Shown here in pieces: positions 45,173 through 50,371 of a stretch of DNA of 50,371 bases. The stretch is from the NCBI RefSeq assembly GCF_029868745.1, contig NZ_JARWOP010000099.1:1-50371 (forward strand), written 5' to 3'. A program made the position numbers and the translations under genes. The notes under the pieces are model-generated. The model did no database searches, was not told the origin of the DNA, and saw only the letters and a program-made list of their open reading frames with translations. This DNA is from Nocardia wallacei (GTDB lineage: Bacteria; Actinomycetota; Actinomycetes; Mycobacteriales; Mycobacteriaceae). Within the stretch, counting starts at the first letter, position 1; every line of letters starts with the position of its first letter.

Positions 45173-46125
45173 ACGACTCCCCGCAACCGCCGCCGCTGGA
45201 GGCACTGACCGTCGGCCGCGTCGGCGTGGACCTGTATCCGCAGCAGAGCGGCGTGCCGCTCGCCGAGGTGCGGACGTTCGCGAAGTTCCTCGGCGGCACC
45301 GCGACCAACGTGGCCGTCGCCGCCGCCCGGCTGGGCCGCCGCAGCGCGGTGCTGACCAAGGTCGGGCCGGACGGTTTCGGGGACTTCGTGCGCACGGCGC
45401 TCACCGAATTCGGCGTCTCCGCCCGGTACGTGTCGACCGCGCCGCAATTGCAGACCCCGGTGGTGTTCTGCGAACTGAACCCGCCGTCCGATCCGCCGCT
45501 GCTGTTCTATCGATCGCCGATCGCGCCCGACCTGACCCTCACCCTCGGCGACGTGCCCTGGGAAGTGGTGGAAACCGTTCCGCTGCTGTGGGTTACGGGA
45601 ACGGGCGTCAGCGCGGAGCCAGGCCGTTCGACCCAGCGCGCGATAGTGGAGCGGCGCGGGCGATTCGGCCGCACCGTGCTGGATCTGGATTACCGGCCGA
45701 TGTTCTGGCCCGACATCCCCACCGCGCGCCGCGAGATCGGCTGGATGCTCGATCACGTCGACGTGGTCGTCGGTAACCGGACCGAGGCGGAGGTGGCCGT
45801 CGGCAGTGCCGATCCCGACGAGGCGGCCGACCGGTTGCTCGCTCGCGGGGTGCGGCTCGCCCTGATCAAATGCGGCGCCGAGGGAGTGCTGGCCGCCACC
45901 GAGTCGGGCCGCTGGACGGTCCCGGCCTGCGCGGTGGAGGTGGTGTGCGGGCTCGGCGCGGGCGACGGGTTCGGCGGCGCGCTCGTGCACGGACTGCTGT
46001 CGGGCTGGGAGCCCCACCGCGTCGCTACCTACGCGAATGCGGCAGGGGCGCTGGTGGCTTCGCGGCTGGCGTGTGCCGACGCCATGCCCACCGCGGCGGA
46101 GATCGAGGCCATGCTGTGTGTATGA
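45169..46125 (+). CDS. iolC: 5-dehydro-2-deoxygluconokinase (PfkB family)
   Basis: A 318-residue ribokinase/PfkB-type kinase. It has the first motif [32 protein letters not shown] and the anion-hole/catalytic motif [17 protein letters not shown] with the base Asp. It should phosphorylate 2-deoxy-5-keto-gluconate. GTG 45169 overlaps the ATPase stop (GTGA). Symbol iolC rests on family plus the adjacent iolD. Confidence 0.9.
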   Translation: MNDSPQPPPLEALTVGRVGVDLYPQQSGVPLAEVRTFAKFLGGTATNVAVAAARLGRRSAVLTKVGPDGFGDFVRTALTEFGVSARYVSTAPQLQTPVVFCELNPPSDPPLLFYRSPIAPDLTLTLGDVPWEVVETVPLLWVTGTGVSAEPGRSTQRAIVERRGRFGRTVLDLDYRPMFWPDIPTARREIGWMLDHVDVVVGNRTEAEVAVGSADPDEAADRLLARGVRLALIKCGAEGVLAATESGRWTVPACAVEVVCGLGAGDGFGGALVHGLLSGWEPHRVATYANAAGALVASRLACADAMPTAAEIEAMLCV

Positions 46126-46153
46126 GAGCGTGGATCGGCTGAGAGGTGTCGCA

Positions 46154-47989
46154 ATGAGACTGACCACCGCGCAGGCCTTGGTCGCCTGGCTGATCGCCCA
46201 GCATTCGGAGACCCTCGACGGCCGCGAAGTCCCGTTGTTCCCAGCGGTTTTCGCCATCTTCGGGCACGGCAATGTGCTCGGGCTCGGCACCGCGCTGGAG
46301 GAGCGGCGCGATGTGATTCCGGTATGGCGCGGCCACACCGAGCAGGGCATGGCTCTGGCCGCGATCGGGCTGGCGAAGGCGACGCATCGTCGGCAGGTGG
46401 GGGTGGCGACCTCGTCGGTCGGTCCGGGCGCGTTGAACATGGTGACGGCGGCGGGGGTGGCGCATGCGAACCGCCTTCCGCTGCTGCTGCTTCCGGGCGA
46501 TACCTTCGTCGGCCGTGCGCCCGATCCGGTGTTGCAGCAGGTGGAGAATTTCGGCGACGCGACAGCGACCGTGAACGACGCCTTCCGTGCGGTCAGCCGG
46601 TATTTCGACCGCATCACCCGTCCGGAGCAGCTGATCGCCACGCTGCCCCAGGTGGCCCGCGTACTGACCGACCCGGCCGAAGTGGGCCCGGCGACCCTCG
46701 CGTTGCCGCAGGACGTCCAGGCCGAGAGCTACGACTTCCCCGACGAACTGTTCCGCCCGGTCGTCCATCCGCCGCGCCGGGCGAGGCCGGACCGCGGCGA
46801 ACTCGCCCGGGCCGCGCGGGCATTGGCGGCGGCCCAGCGGCCGCTGCTGGTGCTGGGCGGCGGCGTCCGGTACTCCGGCGCCGGGCGGCGTGCGGTGGAA
46901 TTCGCTCAGCGGCATGGCATTCCGATAGCGGAGACCACCGCGGGGCGCACGCTGGTGCCGCACGCCCATCCGCTGTACGCGGGCCCGCTCGGCATCACCG
47001 GCTCGGCCTCGGCGAATGTCGTTGCGGACGAGGCGGACCTGGTGCTGGCCGTGGGCACCCGCCTCCAGGACTTCACCACGGCCTCCTGGACGGTCTTCGC
47101 TCCCGGCGCGCAGCTGATCAGCATCAATGTCGCGGCCTTCGACGCGGTCAAGCACGGCGCGCTCGCCGTGGTCGGCGATGCGGGCGCCGCCCTGGAAGAC
47201 CTTGCCCCACAGCTGATCGGGTGGCGGGTCGATCGCGCGTGGAGCGCCCGAGCGGCCGCGGTGCGTGCCGAATGGGACGGCTACATAGATACGCTGCGCG
47301 AACCGGCGGACGGCCGGCCCAGCTACGCCCAGATCGTCGGCGCCGTCAACGATCTCAGCGAACCCGCCGACTACGTCATGACCGCGTCGGGCGGCCTCCC
47401 CGGAGAACTCGTCGGCGGCTGGCGGGCGGTGGGCGGCGAACCGACCATGGACGTCGAATACGGCTTCTCCTGCATGGGTTACGAACTCGCGGGCGCCTGG
47501 GGCGCGGCCATGGCGCACCGGCGCGGGCTGGTGACCACGCTGCTCGGCGACGGCTCCTACCTGATGCTCAACTCGGAGCTGTTCTCGGCGGCCTTCGCCG
47601 GTCATCCGCTGGTGGCCGTGGTGTGTGACAACGACGGCTACGCGGTGATCGCACGGCTACAGGAAGGCCAGGGCGGCAACGCATTCAACAATCTCTACCG
47701 CGAGTGCCGCTCCAATCACGCCACACCGCCCCGGGTGGATTTCGCCGCCCACGCCCGATCGATGGGCTGTGCCGTCTTCACCGCCACCGACGTGGCGGAG
47801 TTCCGCACCGCCTACACCGAGGCCCGCGCCGCGGCACTCGCCGAATCCCGGCCCGCGGTGGTCGTCGTGCGCACCCAGCCGTCGCAGTGGACCGAAACCG
47901 GGGCCTGGTGGGAAGTCGGTGTGCCGGAACATCTTTCCGGCCGCACCGCATACGACGAGGCCAAGCCGCGGCAAGTGCGATATCTGTGA
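46154..47989 (+). CDS. iolD: 3D-trihydroxycyclohexane-1,2-dione acylhydrolase
   Basis: A 611-residue ThDP enzyme that opens the ring of the IolE product. MRLTTAQALVAWLIAQHSE is the IolD-specific N-terminus; the PYR domain shows WRGHTEQGMALAAIGLAKA (catalytic Glu) and the PP domain GDGSYLMLNSELFSAAFAGHPLVAVVCDNDGY. ATG 46154 has GAGAGG about 8 nt upstream and the gene begins 28 bp after iolC. It ends the operon. No iolB (isomerase), iolJ or iolA gene follows, so later steps are encoded elsewhere. Confidence 0.93.
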   Translation: MRLTTAQALVAWLIAQHSETLDGREVPLFPAVFAIFGHGNVLGLGTALEERRDVIPVWRGHTEQGMALAAIGLAKATHRRQVGVATSSVGPGALNMVTAAGVAHANRLPLLLLPGDTFVGRAPDPVLQQVENFGDATATVNDAFRAVSRYFDRITRPEQLIATLPQVARVLTDPAEVGPATLALPQDVQAESYDFPDELFRPVVHPPRRARPDRGELARAARALAAAQRPLLVLGGGVRYSGAGRRAVEFAQRHGIPIAETTAGRTLVPHAHPLYAGPLGITGSASANVVADEADLVLAVGTRLQDFTTASWTVFAPGAQLISINVAAFDAVKHGALAVVGDAGAALEDLAPQLIGWRVDRAWSARAAAVRAEWDGYIDTLREPADGRPSYAQIVGAVNDLSEPADYVMTASGGLPGELVGGWRAVGGEPTMDVEYGFSCMGYELAGAWGAAMAHRRGLVTTLLGDGSYLMLNSELFSAAFAGHPLVAVVCDNDGYAVIARLQEGQGGNAFNNLYRECRSNHATPPRVDFAAHARSMGCAVFTATDVAEFRTAYTEARAAALAESRPAVVVVRTQPSQWTETGAWWEVGVPEHLSGRTAYDEAKPRQVRYL

Positions 47990-47997
47990 GAAAGGCC

Positions 47998-48019
47998 GGT
48001 GGCTGATCAGTCGGCCACC
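47998..48019. terminator. Possible bidirectional hairpin between iolD and DHFR-like gene
   Basis: GGTGGC (47998-48003) and GCCACC (48014-48019) pair with a 10-nt loop, flanked by AAGG/CTT, in the 17-bp convergent gap and slightly into the second gene. Weak but well placed. Confidence 0.35.
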
Positions 48020-48654
48020 TTCGTGAATCGGACGTGGGTGACGCGCTCCGACGACACCAGCTCGCTGCATTCATAGCCGGGCAGCGTCCCGAGATCGTCG
48101 AAGATCCGCTCGCCCCCACCCAGCAGGATCGGCACCACCGCGAGGTGGAGCATGTCGACCAGCCCCGCGCGCAGGAACTGCCGCACGGTCGCCGCCCCGC
48201 CGCCGAGCCGCACGTCCTTGCCGCCCGCGGCCTCGAAGGCTCGGTCCAACACCGCCCGCGGGGTGTCGTTCACGAAGTGGAAGGTCGTGCCTCCGGCCAT
48301 CTCGAACGACGGCCGGGAATGGTGGGTCAGCACGAAGACATCGTGGTGATAGGGCGGGTTCGGGCCCCACCAGCCGGTCCAGGAGTGATCCGGCCATTCG
48401 CCGCGCACGGGCCCGAACATGTTGCGGCCCATGATGGTCGCGCCGATATTGACCTCACCGGCCAGGCCGAAGTCGTTGTCGACACCGGTTTCGCCACCCG
48501 GCTCGCCGGTCATCTCGCGGCCGAATCGGGTGGCGAAGATCCACTCGTGCAGTCGTTCACCGTCGATTCCGAGCGGATTCTCCGAACCCTGATCGGGTCC
48601 GGCGAGGTAGCCGTCCAGGGAGATCGACAGGTTGTGGGCGCGCAGCTGAGGCAT
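48007..48654 (-). CDS. RibD C-terminal/dihydrofolate-reductase-like protein
   Basis: A 215-residue reductase-fold protein: AHNLSISLDGYLAGPDQGSENPLG, IMGRNMFGPVRGEW, VFVLTHHSRP and DVRLGGGAATVRQFLRAGLVDMLHLAVVPILLGGGERIFDDL are the NADPH-binding and core motifs of the YwjB/RibD-C family found as stand-alone proteins in actinobacteria. ATG 48654 is followed by this conserved start. It is divergent from an HxlR regulator with shared operator-like repeats, suggesting it is that regulator's target. Native substrate unknown. Confidence 0.88.
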   Translation of the reverse strand: MPQLRAHNLSISLDGYLAGPDQGSENPLGIDGERLHEWIFATRFGREMTGEPGGETGVDNDFGLAGEVNIGATIMGRNMFGPVRGEWPDHSWTGWWGPNPPYHHDVFVLTHHSRPSFEMAGGTTFHFVNDTPRAVLDRAFEAAGGKDVRLGGGAATVRQFLRAGLVDMLHLAVVPILLGGGERIFDDLGTLPGYECSELVSSERVTHVRFTKVAD

Positions 48655-48678
48655 GACAGGTCCTTCAAAAGTGGTTGT

Positions 48679-48728
48679 GATTTGCAATCGGTAGGGACGA
48701 TAACGCATGCGGTTGTAGAGTGCAATCA
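48679..48728. promoter_or_regulatory. TGCAATC repeats in DHFR-like/HxlR promoter region
   Basis: The heptamer TGCAATC occurs at 48683 and again at 48721, in the same orientation 38 bp apart. The first copy is part of an inverted element GATT-TGC-AATC (48679-48689). Both lie in the 100-bp gap between the two divergent genes and are candidates for HxlR binding. Confidence 0.5.
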
Positions 48729-48754
48729 GTTGGTCGAAGCGGAGGTGAGTGATC

Positions 48755-49243
48755 GTGCAAGCGCGTTCGGGATGTCCTATCAACGCCACGATCGAGGTGA
48801 TCGGTGACAAGTGGACGATGCTGGTGCTGCGGGACGTCATGTTCGGCAATCGGCGGCACTTCCGCGAGCTGCTGGCCGGATCCGAGGAGGGCATCGCCTC
48901 CAACATCCTCTCCGACCGGCTCAAGCGCTTGGTCGCCGCCGGGCTGCTCAGCAGGGAGGACACCCGCCCGGGGCAGAAGGCCGAATACCGCCTGACCGAG
49001 GCGGCCATCCAGTTGGTGCCCGTGATGGCGCAGCTGGGCAGTTGGGGGTTGCGGCACCGCCCGACCACCCAGCGCCTGCGGGTGCGCGCGGAACTGCTGG
49101 AGGACGGCGGCCCCGCGCTGTGGGAGGAGTTCATGGACGAATTGCGGGAGTCGCACCTCGGCATCCCGCGTCCCGCCGACGCCGGACCGGCGCCGTCGGA
49201 GCGACTGCGCGCCGCCTACGAACGGGCCGTCGCGGAGGGCTGA
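48755..49243 (+). CDS. HxlR-family transcriptional regulator
   Basis: A 162-residue winged-helix regulator: RSGCPINATIEVIGDKWTMLVLRDVMFGNRRHFRELL...IASNILSDRLKRLVAAGLL is the HxlR signature, with the conserved Cys in GCPI that often senses electrophiles or oxidants. GTG 48755 is 9 nt from GGAGG; GTG 48749 is too close. The C-terminal 50 residues are an acidic helical tail beyond the usual domain. Diverges from the DHFR-like gene. Confidence 0.92.
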   Translation: MQARSGCPINATIEVIGDKWTMLVLRDVMFGNRRHFRELLAGSEEGIASNILSDRLKRLVAAGLLSREDTRPGQKAEYRLTEAAIQLVPVMAQLGSWGLRHRPTTQRLRVRAELLEDGGPALWEEFMDELRESHLGIPRPADAGPAPSERLRAAYERAVAEG

Positions 49244-49306
49244 CAGCGCGCCGCCGACGGCGCGCCGGGCCCGTGTGGACCTTCGCGGGGGACCTCGTTA
49301 TCGTCT

Positions 49307-49332
49307 GCCTGGCTCGAGGCGAGAAGGTACGA
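49307..49332 (+). promoter_or_regulatory. Cold-shock gene leader motif, copy 1
   Basis: GCCTGGCTCG-N5-AGAAGGTACGA lies directly before the first cold-shock gene. The same two blocks with the same 5-nt spacer precede the second cold-shock gene at 50074-50099. The second block includes the ribosome-binding site AGAAGG; the first does not, so its conservation suggests a 5'-UTR control element. Confidence 0.75.
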
Positions 49333-49335
49333 GAG

Positions 49336-49548
49336 ATGGCGCACGGCACGGTCAAGTGGTTCGACAGCAAGAAGGGGTTCGGTTTCATTACCGCCGACGA
49401 CGGCGGACCGGACGTCTTCGTCGACTACGCCGAGGTCGAGGGCGTCGGCTTCCGTTCCCTCGTGGAGGGGCAGCGGGTGCAGTTCGAGATTCGCCGCGCG
49501 AAGGCCGGGCCCGAGGCCAGGGGCGTGCGGGTACTGCGCGACCGTTAG
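49336..49548 (+). CDS. Cold-shock domain protein (variant RNP2)
   Basis: A 70-residue CspA-type OB-fold protein that binds single-stranded RNA/DNA. RNP1 is KGFGFI; RNP2 reads VFVDYA, where the usual His of VFVHYS is Asp. The C-terminus is basic (EIRRAKAGPEARGVRVLRDR) and differs from the second copy. ATG 49336 follows AGAAGG. A weak hairpin ATGTG-N8-CACAT with TTTTC follows at 49549. Confidence 0.93.
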   Translation: MAHGTVKWFDSKKGFGFITADDGGPDVFVDYAEVEGVGFRSLVEGQRVQFEIRRAKAGPEARGVRVLRDR

Positions 49549-49686
49549 ATGTGTCCTGCCGCACATTTTCTTCGATTCTGTCGCTCGAGTCACTTTTCAG
49601 CAAATCCGGATAACGCGTGTTTAACTCGGTCGTATATACCGGTTGTCAGCCAGTTGGACTGAGTTTTACGAAGGAGAGTCAATTTC

Positions 49687-49803
49687 ATGATCCCCGTTAT
49701 CATCGACACCGGTAGCGCCGCCCTGAACGGCCTCTTCAGCACCTTCGGTGCCGCCTTCCACGGTCTGGTCGACACCCTGTGGACCGGCTCGTTCGGGGGC
49801 TGA
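49687..49803 (+). CDS. 38-residue hydrophobic small protein
   Basis: A short frame, MIPVIIDTGSAALNGLF and then FSTFGAAFHGLVDTLWTGSFGG-type sequence, 38 residues, ending with TGA. It has the strongest ribosome-binding site in this neighbourhood, AAGGAGAG (49671-49678), 8 nt before ATG. A T/A-rich upstream region with TATATA (49633-49638) could be its -10 box, and a 16-bp perfect terminator follows 31 bp after the stop, so it is an independent gene. The peptide alternates hydrophobic and small residues like an amphipathic helix, with no charge except two Asp and one His. No family recognised; a membrane-active or regulatory peptide is possible. Confidence 0.68.
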   Translation: MIPVIIDTGSAALNGLFSTFGAAFHGLVDTLWTGSFGG

Positions 49804-49834
49804 CCTCGTACGATGGTCGTAGTGAACGACCTTG

Positions 49835-49877
49835 GGCCCGGCCCCGGACGACAACCGTCCGGGGCCGGGCCATTTTT
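49835..49877 (+). terminator. Strong intrinsic terminator of the 38-codon gene
   Basis: Perfect 16-bp stem GGCCCGGCCCCGGACG / CGTCCGGGGCCGGGCC (49835-49850, 49856-49871), 5-nt loop, then A and five T. The best terminator in the window. Confidence 0.93.
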
Positions 49878-50073
49878 CGCCTTCGGCGGCTGCCGATGCC
49901 CGGTGGCATGGCTCGCACAGCTATCACAGGGCGATAACATCGGCGCGCTCCAGGAAAAACGAATAATCATGCGGCGCAGCCGCAACCACCCCTCGCACGC
50001 GCGCGCGGTGGCGAGTATGCCGCCCGGCATGGCAATGTGGACGGGTGAGACCGGGTCGGCCGTGTGGTTGGTC

Positions 50074-50099
50074 GCCTGGCTCGTCTACAGAAGGTACGA
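50074..50099 (+). promoter_or_regulatory. Cold-shock gene leader motif, copy 2
   Basis: Second copy of GCCTGGCTCG-N5-AGAAGGTACGA, directly before the second cold-shock gene, identical in both blocks and in spacing to copy 1. Confidence 0.75.
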
Positions 50100-50100
50100 A

Positions 50101-50304
50101 ATGGCGCAAGGCGTAGTTAAGTGGTTCAACAGCGAGAAGGGCTTCGGGTTCATCGCACAGGACAACGGGGGGCCCGATGTCTTCGTGCATTACTCGGCGG
50201 TCTCCGGGTCGGGCTTCCGCTCGCTCGATGAAGGTCAGCGCGTGGAGTTCGAGGTCGGCCAGGGCCAGAAGGGCCCGCAGGCCCAGGACGTCCGCGTGAT
50301 CTGA
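50101..50304 (+). CDS. cspA: Cold-shock protein CspA-like
   Basis: A 67-residue canonical cold-shock protein: [52 protein letters not shown] with intact RNP1 (KGFGFI) and RNP2 (VFVHYS). ATG 50101 follows AGAAGG of the shared leader motif. Expected to act as an RNA chaperone. A GC-rich hairpin follows at 50321-50352. Confidence 0.96.
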   Translation: MAQGVVKWFNSEKGFGFIAQDNGGPDVFVHYSAVSGSGFRSLDEGQRVEFEVGQGQKGPQAQDVRVI

Positions 50305-50320
50305 TCCCGCGACTTGCCGA

Positions 50321-50352
50321 GGGGCCCCCCGCCGGGGACCGTGCGGGGCCCC
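50321..50352 (+). terminator. GC-rich hairpin after second cold-shock gene
   Basis: GGGGCCCC..GC (50321-50332) and GCGGGGCCCC (50343-50352) pair with a two-base bulge and a 10-nt loop, 17 bp past the stop. No T tract. Confidence 0.6.
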
Positions 50353-50371
50353 GCGCGCGGTCGGGGTACGG

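Overview
The window is high-GC actinobacterial chromosome, most likely Nocardia or a close mycolic-acid relative. The order gatB, lppZ, doxX (Rv3005c-like), cfp6, ilvB, ilvN, ilvC, with matching relative strands, is the order of the Rv3009c to Rv3001c block of Mycobacterium tuberculosis. Abundant GTG starts, F420/PPOX-type oxidoreductases and an AT-poor codon pattern agree. I see no rRNA, tRNA, CRISPR array or transposase.

Layout. 1-7.7 kb: the 3'-truncated end of a Ser/Thr kinase with a repetitive octapeptide linker, a NarL-type two-component pair (minus strand), and divergently a small protein plus a MacB/LolD-type ABC ATPase and FtsX permease; a palindrome lies in the shared promoter region. 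7.7-19.5 kb: housekeeping block gatB, a glycosyltransferase, lppZ, doxX, ilvD, cfp6 and ilvBNC. ilvBNC is preceded by a textbook-like attenuator: a 15-residue Ile/Leu/Val leader peptide that appears to be leaderless, followed by an intrinsic terminator. Between doxX and ilvD is an unusual array of degenerate repeats whose core copies the doxX terminator stem.

19.5-37.4 kb: accessory region. It holds an SMI1/KNR4 protein, a double-hotdog thioesterase, a TetR/MpaB-oxygenase divergent pair with tandem operators, and an islet of lower GC (about 24.0-26.1 kb) with a Shedu (SduA, DUF4263) anti-phage nuclease gene and a convergent HNH endonuclease gene. The Shedu gene carries two +1 homopolymer frameshifts. 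The right edge of the islet abuts an AraC-family regulator remnant that has lost its DNA-binding domain. Further on are a VOC protein, an FAD oxidoreductase, MerR plus an F420-type LLM oxidoreductase, a DUF4239 membrane protein followed by a repetitive secreted protein, a methyltransferase, a decayed nitronate monooxygenase, and an M48-like membrane protein that has lost all predicted zinc ligands.

37.4-48 kb: an S33-type lipoprotein hydrolase, then a myo-inositol catabolism and uptake locus (iolG, lacI-type regulator, iolE, sugar ABC importer, iolC, iolD). Two copies of a TTGGAGCGCTCCAA-type operator sit in the divergent promoter region, so the LacI protein probably controls both arms. 48-50.4 kb: a DHFR-like/HxlR divergent pair, then two cold-shock protein genes that share an identical spaced 5' leader motif and flank an independently terminated 38-codon gene.
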